Of a DNA stretch of 64,000 nt, positions 10,906-22,760 are shown in pieces. The notes beneath the pieces were generated by a model. The model saw only the letters and a program-made list of their open reading frames with translations, did not search any database and had not been told where the DNA came from. The DNA is from Sthenelais limicola (taxonomy: Eukaryota; Annelida; Polychaeta; Phyllodocida; Sigalionidae). Each line of letters starts with the position of its first letter. The stretch's first letter is position 1. A program made the translations under genes and the position numbers. The stretch is from assembly GCA_942159475.1 (NCBI GenBank), contig OW804095.1:150216808-150280807 (forward strand), read 5' to 3'.

Positions 10906-12050
10906 TCCCTGGCACGTTTATACACACCAAACCCAATCAATACACATTTGATAAACCCAATCGCCGAACACCCCGAGGAGAAACGGAGGAAACAAGGGGC
11001 GGAATTTGTCCCATTGTCCCAGGAACACTTATGTTGACGGCCTGTACACCATTCCACAATCTCAGCACTGGATTCATTCATGGCATATGTAGACCCAGGA
11101 CCAGTATGTATGACTCTGGTAGACCCTTACCATTGATTTCTCACACTTACTCGCCTACGGGAAAACAATGTCACGCTGAAATGTCACATCGCCTGCATTA
11201 TGCTTAATGATGTGCGGATAGTTAGCGCAATTAGGTGATTCAAGCGTCAGCACTGTCGCGCCCGCATCGCGCCCGTCGCGTCGCAGCAGCGGGTTGACGC
11301 GCGCGACACTTCTAAGCACGCGTTTGAGTGCATGCGTGTATACGTGTATAGATAAACTAGTAGAACACATGTAAGTTGTGCATTCGCGCGCCTACTCATA
11401 CACTGGATTCTATTGTTCAATATTATGAGGAAAATTAAATATCTGGAAGAAATCGATTTTTTTTTTTTTAAATCTACCAGGGAGATGTATGATCTCTGTA
11501 TACGTCCCTGAATCTACGTATGAGAATCTCGTATCTACCATATACTTTACCTTGATCATGAGCTATCAAAATAACATATTATTGCACTTTTGGTAATGTT
11601 CGAGTCAGCAAAATGCTAGAGAACTAAGGACATTCTAGACATAAGGAAAACCTTATATTTCTAATTACACAGCAACCAATGAACGCTGTATCCTTTCATA
11701 ACATCGCCATTGTTCAACTTTCTAAAAAAAATCATAGAGTATTTATAGCCTGAAAATTAAAATAAATTCCCTTTATGTACGGATATATTCCCGTTGCGCT
11801 ACACCCGCATGTATATATACACATATATACACGTTACAAACACCATCTAGACACATTACACGGCCAGCAAGGTGCTCTCCTCCTCCTCTATAAAGAGCAT
11901 TCATCAACACAGTCCACCAATTAACTCCTCAGAACAATAGCCCTCCGCTCTAAATAGCCGAGTATTCTCCGCCAATGAGCCAGGTAATTAGATTCCTTTT
12001 GTTCTATTTGACATTGGCGATGGTTCCCACTCACCTGTCTCTCTCTATGT
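10906..12050. other. Noncoding stretch with a CpG-rich patch
   Basis: No recognisable gene. The 105-residue open frame at 10890-11207 has no domain and overlaps repeat sequence. A CpG-dense block sits at about 11245-11335, and a T10 run lies near 11459. Confidence 0.5.
11245..11335. promoter_or_regulatory. CpG-dense patch
   Basis: About 90 bp packed with CG dinucleotides (GTCGCGCCCGCATCGCGCCC, TTGACGCGCGCGAC) in an otherwise CpG-poor window. It could be an unmethylated regulatory element or an unseen first exon. No coding signal supports a gene. Confidence 0.3.
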
Positions 12051-12285
12051 GGGTGAAATCGTTTGAAAATGTACAATTCACCTTCACCAATTCTTTCAAA
12101 TAACACCAATGTCAGACGAAAATAAAGTTCAAAATACAGTTTAACCTAACCAAACAGATTGCTAGAATCAATGCAATGCCGAATACACTCGAATTTACCT
12201 AGTATTGACCAAATTGCAGCATAATTTAGCATAATTTACTGAATGTGTACAGCTGCAAATTGTACATTTTCTGAAAATCTGACCC
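12051..12285 (-). mobile_element. M1 element, subfamily A
   Basis: The left end is worn (GGGTGAAATCGTTTGAAAAT) and the right end intact. The interior markers are clear (GACGAAAATAAAGTTCAAAA). Confidence 0.87.
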
Positions 12286-12793
12286 ATATATGTATAAAGC
12301 GTTGCCAGTCATGAAATATGCCATCTCCACTTATTTCATTAGCACATTGTTTCTTGGGGCCACTTAAGCCAAGAGGACGACAGCACGTGCTGCCTCCGAA
12401 TTCAATTATGCTAATTCCCATGGAAAAAGCAGTGATATATCAATAGCATCAGTGAAAGTGACACCTGGAGAATTACCTCTCAGGTGTGTATATATATACC
12501 CCCATAGCATCAGGCTTAAACCTGAATGAATTCTGATCGGTGGGGAATCTATCTAAATCTAAAAATCCAAAAACAACCTCAATAGCTTATCTTAAATGAA
12601 TCGGACGAGAGGCGCTGAAGCGTGGTTTGGATTTATTCGCCAGACTTAGTGAATTGATTCCCATACAAAGCTCATGTTTACATATATAAGACTCTCGAGT
12701 GACATTACCTATGCATTTAGTTCCCTGGGGTCGTCGTGTCTTGGGTTTTGCCTCCGCCCATTCCCTCAACCCGCTGACCATTGATTTATCTAT

Positions 12794-13020
12794 GGGTCAG
12801 ATCTTCAACAAATTGTACAATCGGCAGATCTACAAATTTAGTAAATTCTGCTAAATTGGACTAAAAACTCGGTATATCTGAATATATTTGATATTGCCTT
12901 GATTCAAGCTATCTGTTGGGCTATATTGAACCACATTTTGAACATTATTTTTGTCTTAAATTTGAGTTATTTGTGACGATTGCAGAAGGCAAATTGTACA
13001 ATTTCTGGCGATTTCAGCCC
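12794..13020 (+). mobile_element. M1 element, subfamily C
   Basis: The right end reads TTTCTGGCGATTTCAGCCC and the interior GAACATTATTTTTGTCTTAAATT. The same variant appears at 45472. This is a distinct, more diverged subfamily. Confidence 0.78.
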
Positions 13021-14414
13021 TATATATACTGAAGCCTGCAACCTTTTGTACGGTGTTGTAAAATACAGCAGATGTCAAGATGACAATTGATAAAGAAACA
13101 CTCCTTAAAGTTAATCTGGATTTAGGGGCTCTAAGTCACCCCATGCTCCATCGATCCCCCAGTGACCCTTTACCGTTAATGCTACTGTCCGGAGTAAGTG
13201 ACCGGAGGGAAGGGGGCTACATGTATGTACATACAGTATTAAGGGCTTTTACTTACTGACCAGTGGAAACCATGCACACAGATGGACTCATATATATATA
13301 TATCTTAAAGTCTGTCTTGAGTGTTAGCGATTGATATCAGCACATTATCTCTGATTGGAAGATGTTATATTGAAAGACCATGAGTAAACAGCTGTTTCAC
13401 ATACAATTAACAGCAAATTACTCTTGAATACAATCAACAGCAAATTACTCGTGAATGCAATATTGAAATGAATAAATGAACTCAGGAAGCAGCAAAGGCG
13501 CGGTCCTTCAAGGAATTGATCCCATTTCTAATACTAACAGACGTGGAAGTAATCAAGCAATAGAAATAAAATGAGAACTTCAGATCAAACCATCCCATAT
13601 CTTTAACAACACCATTACCATTTTGCCCTAAATCTAGAAACATTAATTGAAATACTCTCTCGAACAATAATTGAGCCTTTGTATTGTTTTTTTTGCCTTG
13701 AGCGCTGTGAGAATTCACTGTAAATTTATTAAAAAAATTACCTCAATGAACCATAATATGGGACTTTTAATATACCTCCGGTTTCCATATCTACTAAACA
13801 GACCATAGGGACGCTCCTATTTAGATATACTTTAAAATGTTTGGTATAACTTCAACTGACCACTGCTGTATTTGGTGGTGATCATGGCAACTGGTCAGCA
13901 GCTGTATTTGGTGGTAATGTGGTAGCCCCTAGGGTCGTGTGGTCAAACAGTGGTCGGGGATATACTATAGGGTATAGAGAGGACGGTGGTCAGTGGCTAA
14001 GGCGGCTAAGAATACCCTCTGGTCATCCTAATCCCCTGTCAGCCCAATGGTCAACACTGAAAACACCTGTATGTGTTTGATTTTACATACCACTTAGTCG
14101 GATTAAAAGGATTTTGATTTAATTGCACAATACAAAGCATGCCCTTACACCCTTTCCATATATTATGACTCCCAGAACTTGCCTTTCACACCCAAAATCA
14201 GCTCATATTTTCTCAGGTGAAATTTCCTTACACCAACTATTAGACAGGCTTGGGTAATGATTTGCAATTCACTTTATAATATCAGGTTTTGACAGGTCAA
14301 GGGTTTTGCGAAATGCACACACATTTGTTCCAATTCCTCTGGTCCATATGTCCCCCTGACCTCCTCCTCCTCCTTTCCCTTTCCCCCTGCCACAAGGAAA
14401 CACTATCTACATAT
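13021..14414. other. Noncoding stretch
   Basis: No gene supported. Contains a short imperfect tandem repeat of about 30 bp at roughly 13405-13460 (CAGCAAATTACTC twice) and a TA microsatellite near 13290. Confidence 0.5.
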
Positions 14415-14650
14415 GATTCAGATTTTCAGAAAATGTACAATTGGCAGATGTACATATTTAGTAAATTCTGCTAAATTAGGCTGCAATTTGGTCAATACCA
14501 GGTAAATTTGAGTGCATTTGGCGTTGCATTCATTCTAGCAATCTGTTAGGTTAGGTTGAACTGTATTTTGAACTTTATTTTCGTCTGTAATTTGGGTTAT
14601 TTCAGAGGATTGGTGAAGTTGAATTGTACATTTTCTGAAAATCTGACCCC
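14415..14650 (+). mobile_element. M1 element, subfamily A
   Basis: Full-length copy starting with GATTCAGATTTTCAG and ending TCTGACCCC. CATAT flanks it on both sides as a possible short target duplication. Confidence 0.88.
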
Positions 14651-14960
14651 ATATGAATAATCCAAAAACTTCCCCTTGACCAATGGCGAGGAAGAAAACC
14701 AACATTTATTCAGGCACTGGTGATCGTATATTTGCTCTCAATCAACAGTGTCGGCGCCTGAGAGGGCTAGAAGCATGCAGTGTGGGGGTTAATGCATATA
14801 CAAGTGGGAAGGGCATCAAGAGATGTCGCCCCTCTGGGGGTGTTTTGTATGCCCCTGCTAATCCCCGAGGCTTAAGCGGATCAGTACATCAGGTGAAGTG
14901 GAGATTTAGCACGAGACAATGCTTATAGGATAACAATGGTGGACACTAGTTGGGAGACAT

Positions 14961-15195
14961 GGGTCAGATTTTCAGAAAATGTACAATTCGCCTTCACCAA
15001 TCTCCTCAAATAACCCGAATTTCAGACGAAAATAAAGTTCAAAATACAGTTCTACCTAACCAAACAGATTGCTAGAATCAATACAATGCCAAATGTACTC
15101 GAATTTACCTGGTATTGACCAAATTGCAGCTTAATTTAGCAGAATTGACTAAAAGTGTACAGCTGCCAATTGTACATTTTCTGAAAATCTGACCC
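14961..15195 (-). mobile_element. M1 element, subfamily A, with split target duplication
   Basis: Full-length copy. The left flank is ACTAGTTGGGAGACAT (14945-14960) and the right flank ACTAGAGACAT (15196-15206). They match as one duplication from which TTGGG was lost on one side or gained on the other. Confidence 0.9.
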
Positions 15196-15464
15196 ACTAG
15201 AGACATTGGGGGCAGTGCGCTCCTTCCCGGAATATGTCAGCCTTTAGTAATGATACGCCCTTCCTCTTGTCCATATATCAGTAAACATGGATTTAGGTTT
15301 TGTGTGTTCAAGGGCTGGCCTCTTGACTCCTAGACATTGTGCTATAATAACGTGGGGTGGAAATGCAAGAATGGGATTTGTGGGACGTACGTGCTCAGCT
15401 CCCAAAAGTCCAAAATACAATGATTGTTTTCTAAATGTAAGGGCATTGAAGTTGTTGATTGTTT
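15196..15464. other. Noncoding stretch
   Basis: No gene seen. A 71-residue open frame on the plus strand runs into the reversed R3 repeat, so it is unlikely to be coding. Confidence 0.5.
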
Positions 15465-15535
15465 TGATTCTTTTTTTTCATTTAAGGCCAATAGATATTT
15501 AACAGTTACATGAAAATATGCGCTATCCTTCAAGG
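15465..15535 (-). repeat. R3 A-tailed retroposon end, copy 2
   Basis: Reverse complement of the block at 8481-8560. It starts on this strand with GATTCTTTTTTTTCATTTAA and contains TATTTAACAGTTACATG and GCGCTATCCTTCAAGG. Confidence 0.7.
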
Positions 15536-16162
15536 ATGTGTTGGGCGTTGCCTTGATTGGTTATGCTTATTCATAAGTGGGACCAGAATGTCACCCTTGC
15601 TTGCTGCAAAAACAAATCATTTTAAGCAATTCTGGATCATGAGTTCCGGGTTTTGGGTCTTCAAATTGCAAATGGCTGAAGTTGCCAAACGGAATTAATC
15701 AGATGAATATTATAACATTTAATTCATTTTATTCGTAAATCTATTAAGCTAGGATTTAAACTGATTCATTACAATTATAAGTGAGACAAACTGTAACATG
15801 TTGTGCTTTTAACGCTGTTCTTCGGGAAGCAATCTATGCTTTTTAAAAGCAAATAAAACCATTCTGGATGGACGCAGTGCGTTCTAGGTTCGCGTCTCCC
15901 CAAATCAAAATGGCCATTGCCTGATAGCATCTGTCAAAACCAGCCTGATTTGACATATGTCGCTCTCACGTTATCCCTTATTTTCCTCACCTGCAATCGT
16001 TTCCAATTTAGCAAAAGTGTCCCTGTGCATACAGAGTACATACCTGACGGAATTATCCCACATTATGACCCAGCATTGGACACATCACCTCAACAATTGG
16101 CTCCAATTGTGGGACAATTTGCCAGTTTATTATTGCAGCGAGAGGCATCTGTCAGGCAATAT
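15536..16162. other. Noncoding stretch
   Basis: Probably includes more of R3 copy 2. The overlapping 97- and 106-residue open frames at 15917-16277 run into an M1 element and have no domain. Confidence 0.5.
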
Positions 16163-16397
16163 GGGTCAGATTTTCAGAAAATGTACAATTCACCTTCACC
16201 AATTCTTTAAAATAATCCAAATTTCAGACGAAAATAAAGTTCAATATACAGTTCAACCTAACCAAGCAGATTGCTAGTATACATGCAATGCCGAATATAC
16301 TCGAATTTAACTAGTATTGACCAAATTGTAGCCTCATTTAGCAGAATTTACTAAATGTGTACAGCGGCCAATTGTACATTTTGTGAAAATCTTACCC
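16163..16397 (-). mobile_element. M1 element, subfamily A
   Basis: Full-length copy with right end TTGTGAAAATCTTACCC. The flanks share ATAT only. Confidence 0.9.
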
Positions 16398-17690
16398 ATA
16401 TAATACTCATCAGATATTGAGGTACAGTGTGTGGTACCCATGCCTGTGTCTGTATTACCGGCTTATAGCCTTGAGATACCTGGAGGGTGCATATGTATAG
16501 GTGCAGGTAAGAAATCCAAGAATAGGGGTGGATGTGGAAGAACGGTACAAAGTGAAATTATTATGCCAGGGGGAGGGGCTGGATGAAGGCAACTCTGGAT
16601 TAAGTGTTGGGGAGGAAAGGTGCCAGTTGTCTATAGATCTGAGCATTTAAATACCATCACATTACAGAATTATGTTATATTTTGATTGAAGATTTCACGT
16701 CGTGAGTGCAAAATGCAAGGTATCCCAAATCTAAAACAATTTAAAAAGTAGACAAAATATTTGTGAGGCTGTCATCAATCTAAACATTCAAATCACAAAA
16801 AGAATTCAACATATATATTTGACATCATGCCAGATAGATTGCTTGAAACATGTATATGTAACTAATGTTAGAAGGCTAATCAATTCAACACAAATTATTG
16901 TGTGATCGTGTTCACGTAGTTAGTTTTCACTCATACAACCTGAGAAAAATATATTTATGACCGATGACCTGAAAGTAGAAGGAAGCCCTTGTGTTATTTT
17001 CCACTGTCAGAATCTGCCTAAACTATATAAATAAAACCCGAACTACTGACGCAAAAAAGAAATAATCCTTGCAAAATATGGGACCATTTTCACAAGTACT
17101 TCTTTGTATCGAACAGATCTATAACTGAGTATGATGTGGGTAGACGACAGGTGGACGTCAGTCAGCACGACGTGCAGAGAACGTCACGACGTGTCATCTC
17201 ATGGGGGTCAGGTGTTGGCGAGACTTTAGTGACGTGTACAAAGGCTTCCGGGGGTATTAAGCCGTGGGAGGAGATTAGTGCTTTATGTAGACAAGCAATT
17301 CTTAAGTGTTAATGTAGGATTGGGGAAGCGATTGGTTAATACCCTGTCGATCTGCTGCAGATTTAGCTACAGATGTTTGTGTCGATCGTTAGCTACTGTC
17401 AAGTAAATGAGCACTAATTTTCCTGCATCAAGGAAGTTGTGAGGTCAAAGCTTTTCTGTAACTATTTTGTACTTATATTTGTATTTTCGTAGGACTACAT
17501 GAATTCAACCTACCAAAGCAGGGCCAGACTCTACTAAGGAAACGCAAGGAATAAGCTCTGCTGTTGGAGGCTGACATGAATTAAGATAATAAATATATTT
17601 AGGAGGTGATTGGTTAACATGTATACAGTTGATCTGCTAATGTTCAAAATCGCCTGAAAATATACTGGATTTGTGCGAAGACTTATTTTG
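16398..17690. other. Noncoding stretch with an ACGT-rich cluster
   Basis: No gene. The block at 17151-17240 is enriched in GACGTCA and ACGTG-type motifs and is annotated separately. Confidence 0.5.
17151..17240. promoter_or_regulatory. Cluster of CRE/ATF-like ACGT motifs
   Basis: Within 90 bp: GGACGTCAGTCA, CACGACGTGCAG, AACGTCACGACGTGTCA and GTGACGTG. Repeated (T)GACGT half-sites resemble bZIP (CREB/ATF) targets. Function and target gene are unknown. Confidence 0.35.
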
Positions 17691-17875
17691 AGTCTAGGCT
17701 CAGAGTTGAGAGTGTCCCTCGAAACTGAGGGAAAACCTCTCGCAACAAACCGCAAACGCCATTAAAATCCCATTAGAACGCCTACTCTCCAGGACCAGGA
17801 AAGCCATTAGAGCAGTAAGCGTCAAATCACTGACATACCATTCTTATCTGATCTGAGAGGCTCGGAGCCTAGACT
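17691..17875 (+). mobile_element. M2 element
   Basis: The TIRs are AGTCTAGGCTCAGAG and its near complement CTCGGAGCCTAGACT. The interior has GTTGAGAGTGTCCCT, CGCCATTAAAATCCCATT and CAAATCACTGACATACCATT. TTTT is present on both sides and may be the target duplication. Confidence 0.8.
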
Positions 17876-18002
17876 GTTTTCCCTGGCCTAGTATTCCGTC
17901 TCCTTCATATATGTGGGCACCCAAACACTTGAACACCTCTTGAAAGTTACGTCATTTAAATACGAAAACGCACTCTCCGACCCCCAAGACTTCATTCATA
18001 GT

Positions 18003-18220
18003 GGGTCAGTTTTTTTTAGAAAATGCACAATACTCCCTCACATATCCTCTCAAATAATCAAAATGTAAGAGAAAAATGACGTTCACAATGCAGTTTAACA
18101 CAACAAAAGAGATATTTTTAATCAACTCAATGCCAAAGATACTTGGATATACATAACATTTATAATTTTTCAGCCTAATTTAGTAGAGCTGACGATTGTA
18201 CTTTTTTGAAAATCTGACCC
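18003..18220 (-). mobile_element. M1 element, subfamily B
   Basis: Slightly shortened copy with TIRs GGGTCAGTTTTTTTTAG and TTGAAAATCTGACCC. The right interior lacks the usual CTAAATGTGTA segment. Confidence 0.82.
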
Positions 18221-18429
18221 ATACAGAATTGCGCTGTCTGAATGCATAGTCAAGTTTTCATTCATAGTACAAATGATGTTTACTACTATTGGAACACACC
18301 AATAATTTCCTCCCTCATGAAAAGTAATAAAAAGGTAATTTTCCCACCACAGAACTTGTTTGTGTCAATGAACTTCCCTCCTCTACCCCTTATACTATAG
18401 GAGCGTATAACAACACAACAATATGAATC

Positions 18430-18670
18430 GGACCAGATTTTCAGAAAATGTACAATTTACCTTCGCCAATCCTCTCAAATAACCCAAATTTCAGACAAAA
18501 ATAAAGTTCAAAGTACAGTTCAACCTAACTAAACAGATTGCTAGTATCAATGCAATGCCGAATATACTTGAATTCACCTAGTATTGACCAAATTGCAGCC
18601 TGATTTAGCATAATTTACTAAATGTGTACAGCTGCCAATTCATGAATTGTACGTTTTTTGAAAATCGGAC
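18430..18670 (-). mobile_element. M1 element, subfamily A
   Basis: Ends are GGACCAGATTTTCAG and GAAAATCGGAC. It carries a small internal duplication near the right end (CCAATTCATGAATTGTAC). Confidence 0.85.
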
Positions 18671-19298
18671 AACATATAATGTCAATGTTCTTATTTTCCC
18701 CCTTCAGAGCAGTGTATATAATAACCTCATATCTTGTCTAATCCATCAGTGTTAAGATGGGGTTACACCAGTTTTTTCTCTTCTTGTAATTTTACAGTTC
18801 GTGACAATGCAAAAGTGGATAAATAAAAATCAATTTGTACCTGATACCAGGTTCAATGCACGCAACACAGTTGGTAATTATAGGCTTGAAATCTTAGTAG
18901 CCTCCCTTTTCTGATTTACTTTTTACTTTTTCTGTTGGAGGGAGAGGGATACAAAAGCTACTATGGGTGGAAAACAAATTGAAACAGTGGCAACTACACA
19001 GGTAGTAGCTGGTGGCCAGATGCAGGGGAGGGCGGAGGGTTTTATCCATACAGGGGGTGCCTCAAGGTTGATTCCTGGTCCCTGTATTTTCTTCTATGAT
19101 TAACAATGTACCCATATACACGTATATCCCTTATACTCATAACTGATCATCTAATGAGTATTTGGGACATATATATATGGGTATTTTTCTCTAACTATAT
19201 AGGCCTATGTTAAAAATGTTCATATTTAGATAGCAAAGTATGAAATATTTCATGATTTTAAAGAGTCAGGATTGTCAGATATCCCCTCCGTAGCCTCT
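18671..19298. other. Noncoding stretch
   Basis: No gene or structured repeat recognised. Confidence 0.5.
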
Positions 19299-19299
19299 A

Positions 19300-19436
19300 G
19301 CTCCAAACCGCAAAATGCCATTAGAATCCCATTAGGACGCCTACTCTAGGACCGAGAATACCATTAGCGCAGTAGGCGTCCAATCACTGACATACCACTC
19401 CTATCTGATCTGAGAGGCTCTAAGCCTAGCCTGAGG
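19300..19436 (+). mobile_element. M2 element, truncated left arm
   Basis: Begins TCTAGCTCCAAACCGCAAAA and continues through GTAGGCGTCCAATCACTG to AGCCTAGCCTG. The left sub-terminal arm seen in other M2 copies is missing. Confidence 0.75.
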
Positions 19437-19735
19437 AGCCCTTTCAGCCCCACCATTTTAGATCCTCAGAAGAAGAAGAAGAAGAAGAAGAAGAAGAAGA
19501 AGAGAGAACCTTGCTGACAAGTTGTGTGGCAAGGCGATGGTTTGTAAGAGCGAGCGCAGTAGGCGTCCAATCACTGACATACCATTCTAATCTGTTCTGA
19601 GAGGCTCTGAACCTAGACTGAGGGGCCCTTTCAGCCCCACCATTTCAGATCCCCCTCAGAAGAAGAAGAAGAAGAAGGAGAGGGAACCTTGCTGACAAGT
19701 TGTGTGGCAAGGAGATGGTTTGTATGAGCCAGCGC
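19366..19735. repeat. Tandem segmental duplication with unit of about 187 bp
   Basis: Copy 1 (19366-19552) and copy 2 (19553 to about 19735) both run from AGCGCAGTAGGCGTCC (the M2 right part) through CCCTTTCAGCCCCACCATTT and a GAA/AAG microsatellite to AAGTTGTGTGGCAAGG. The microsatellite is longer in copy 1. The second M2 right end (to about 19621) arose by this duplication and not by a second insertion. Confidence 0.85.
19471..19503. repeat. (AAG)n microsatellite
   Basis: About eleven GAA/AAG units inside the first duplication unit. The equivalent tract in the second unit (about 19660-19678) is shorter. Confidence 0.85.
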
Positions 19736-19979
19736 TGCAAGGCTACGCGTCGCTGACTCGCCAACCTATCATTTTGGACCTCACCACTACCCCCACGCAC
19801 TTCTTTCTATAAGATTTCTCTCCGCCGAACCTGTAATTATGATGCACTTGCACGGAACTAATACCACTGGAGGTGCACAGGACGCTCTGGTGATTTATTG
19901 GGAAGGTTTTCTTGCTGCAGAGAGTCGGCGAGCATAAAGAAATAAAGAAGCAAGAGAAGCCAGTCTATTGATGTCTTGT

Positions 19980-20217
19980 GGGTCAGATTTTTCGAAAAAT
20001 GTACAATTCACCTTCACCAATCCTCTCAAATAATCCACATTTAAGACATAAATGAGCTTCAAAATGCTGTTTAACATAACAGAACTGATACTTGAAACCA
20101 ATGCGATACCAAATATACTCAGATATACCCAAAATTTATCATTTTTTAAAGCAGAATTTAGCAGAAATTGCTTAATATGTGGAGCTGCCAATTGTACATT
20201 TTCTGAAAATCTGAGCC
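19980..20217 (-). mobile_element. M1 element, subfamily B
   Basis: Full-length copy ending TTCTGAAAATCTGAGCC. CTTGT flanks both sides (19975-19979 and 20217-20221). The overlapping 98-residue open frame is only this repeat read through. Confidence 0.88.
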
Positions 20218-20603
20218 TTGTATTGAAAGGTGGTGTCTTGGCTCAGCTCGCTCGTGACATGGTGTTGTAACAGTCTTGGCTGCTTGAGCAGTGTTTGCTG
20301 ATTGTATTTCAGACACTCTCCAACTCCTTATTGAATCTTTCGTGAGATAAAATAACCCTAGTCATACATCATTATTCGCTGGTGGTGTTTTTTTGTGTTA
20401 AAGTTTTATGGGCTGTATACGGTGTGGTGAACTGCGCAAGTTTAATGTAGGCAGTTGGGCCGAGAGCGAAGTGCCATGGTCTTTATTAGCGCTGTATTTG
20501 TATATATAATATATGTAGGGGTATTTAGAATAGATTGGAAGTCAGGAGGGCGAAAGGGTTTATGACAAAGCTCGACCCCCATCCATGGGTGGTACTTGTA
20601 TAT
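20218..20603. other. Noncoding stretch
   Basis: No gene seen. TA-rich near 20500. Confidence 0.5.
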
Positions 20604-20838
20604 GGGTCAGATTTTCAGAAAATGTACAATTCGCCTTCACCAATCCTCTCAAATAACCCAATATTCAGACAAAAATAAAGTTCAAAATACAGATCAACCT
20701 AACCAAACACATTGCTAGAATCGATGCGATGCCGAATATACTCGAATTTGCCTAGTATTGACCAAATTGCAGCCTAATTTAGCAGAATTTACTAAATATA
20801 TAGTGCTGGCAATTGTACATTTTCTGAAAATCTGACCC
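20604..20838 (-). mobile_element. M1 element, subfamily A
   Basis: Full-length copy with near-perfect TIRs. The flanks share ATAT. Confidence 0.92.
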
Positions 20839-21332
20839 ATATGTAGTAAGTGCGAATGTATCACACATGCATGCGTGTACTACATGCTTGGTTGTTTCTG
20901 CAATTATAAATTGGTGACATTTGCATTGTAGAGTTTAAATTAAGTTTTTCTTTTGCGAGACCTAACATGCGTGTCAGAAACATTCTGAATATTGTTTTCA
21001 AGTTTATTTAGAATTTGTTGAACGATTTATCAATGGCGGTTTGACCAACTGGCGCAGGTGCCCATTGTGGAAAGTAAGTTTTGTAACATATCTGGCGCTT
21101 TCCATTCAACTTCTTAATTGATTTTCAAGCAGTTTTCCATAAATTCTGGTTCGGTCTGACGCCCAACTTTATACACATATCTAAAGGAAAATTTGTATTG
21201 ACCAAAGCCACGGAGAGATAAAGCCTTTACCCCTGCCGTGGTGCTTTTAAACTAGGAAATAAACATTGCATGCCACGATGCTTTACGTGGTCGGTTATTG
21301 CTTTTATATTCTTTTAAATGTAGGCAATGGTG
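20839..21332. other. Noncoding stretch
   Basis: No gene. The right part may be the body of R3 copy 3. Confidence 0.45.
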
Positions 21333-21410
21333 GTGGATATGGCGTAGTTTTCAGTTTTAATGTAACTCTATAGATATTATATTGGCCCTAAATGAATTTT
21401 AAAAAAAATG
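21333..21410 (+). repeat. R3 A-tailed retroposon end, copy 3
   Basis: Diverged match to the block at 8481-8560: GGATATGGCGTAGTTTTCAG, AATGTAACTC, AGATATTATATTGGCCC and TAAATGAATTTTAAAAAAAA. Confidence 0.55.
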
Positions 21411-22495
21411 CTTTCTTCATTTTTAAACAACCGTGCTGTACTGATGTTTCAAATCCTTATACATTACCAGAAATATTATATAAATATTTTAAACATCAAT
21501 GTGTCTATACACCAGTATATTAACAATTATAGGCGCTATATAATGTCTCATAATTGTCTAAATATTCTTTAAAAATCTAAAAAAAAAAACAAGGACAGGA
21601 ACTAAGTAGATTTTGATTCTTACAAAGTTTCTGCAGGCTCACTTCGTAGCACTTAAGGAGAAGTGATCTTTACATGTTCTCTACTAAACTTAAGATGGTA
21701 CATTGGCATTACATATCCACACACACAGTCATCAATGCCTGCATGGTGTCGTGTATAGGGTGAAAGCCATGTATGTAGGTGTCATGCATAGCCACTGCCA
21801 ACAGACATATTAAACATAATCATGTCTTAAATAATCCGCCATTTTTATTGACCACGTGGGAGCTGCCAAGGTCTTCTCCTCACCCCCCATTATCGCCTCC
21901 TTTTCCTACCCCTCCCCCACTCCCCTTTTAGTTTACTTTACCCAACCCCCTGCCCAATATACATACCCATAAAAGCAGCTTACTGTTATTAAGCCATTTG
22001 GGATTTAGTAGAAAGTCATGTAAAATTGATTGTAAATATGTTTTCTAGTAGAAGTGGTCCCATCCTTGCCTCGTATGGCACCCTTTACCCCCTCCCTCCA
22101 TCATTTCTCATACACCACCCCTCCCCCTCCCCCAATCATCCCTTCTCTCCCTCCTCAACCTTCACCTTTTCACAAGCCTTCCCCAACATTACACACCCAT
22201 GCTGTCCCCATCCACACACACACAGGCCCTGACAAAGTGTCACACCGATAATATTCCTCACGGGGGCATAAATTACCCGACCCCTAACTATAATCACAGC
22301 CTCCCTCCGCCAGGATCTCTGGGGCAGGCTTTATGACACTAATTCCCCCACCGCTCCTCTGGACGTATCTGTCCAAGGCTTAAATTCGTCTCGACACATT
22401 ATTGGAACTAAACATTGGGCCCTCAGGCGAGATGTCTCGGGGCAAGCACATCTCCGCCATCTTCTGCTGGTTTTAGTCTCTCATTTTGCTTAGAT
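21411..22495. other. Noncoding stretch with a pyrimidine-rich segment
   Basis: No gene. The segment at 21880-22230 is C/T-rich (many CCCCTCCC and CCCTCC runs), which creates spurious proline- and serine-rich open frames in two frames. Confidence 0.5.
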
Positions 22496-22525
22496 ACATA
22501 AGAGAGAGCCGACAGGAACTATATA

Positions 22526-22760
22526 GGGTCAGATTTTCAGAAAATGTACAATTCAACTTCGCCAATCTTCTCAAATAGCCCAAATTTCAGACGAAAATAA
22601 AGTTTAAAATACAGTTCAGCCTAACCAACCAGATTGCTAGAGTCAATGCAATGCCAAATATACTCGAATTTACCTAGTATTGGCCAAATTGCAGCCTAAT
22701 TTAGCAGAATTTACGTAATGTGTACAGCTGCCAATTGTACATTTTCTGAAAATCTAACCC
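22526..22760 (-). mobile_element. M1 element, subfamily A, with ~30-bp target duplication
   Basis: Full-length copy bounded by GGGTCAG and CTAACCC. The left flank at 22496-22525 and the right flank at 22761-22789 are the same sequence (ACATAAGAGAGAGCCGACA then RGAACT then TATA). They differ by one substitution and one base of length. This is the longest duplication seen in the family. Confidence 0.93.

Noticed and set aside
10890..11207. 105-residue open frame
   Set aside because: Begins in a degenerate M1 copy and shows no domain.
15917..16277. Overlapping 97- and 106-residue frames
   Set aside because: Both run into an M1 element and overlap each other in different frames.
22026..22251. 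Pro/Ser-rich frames
   Set aside because: Caused by the C/T-rich segment; two frames are open at once.
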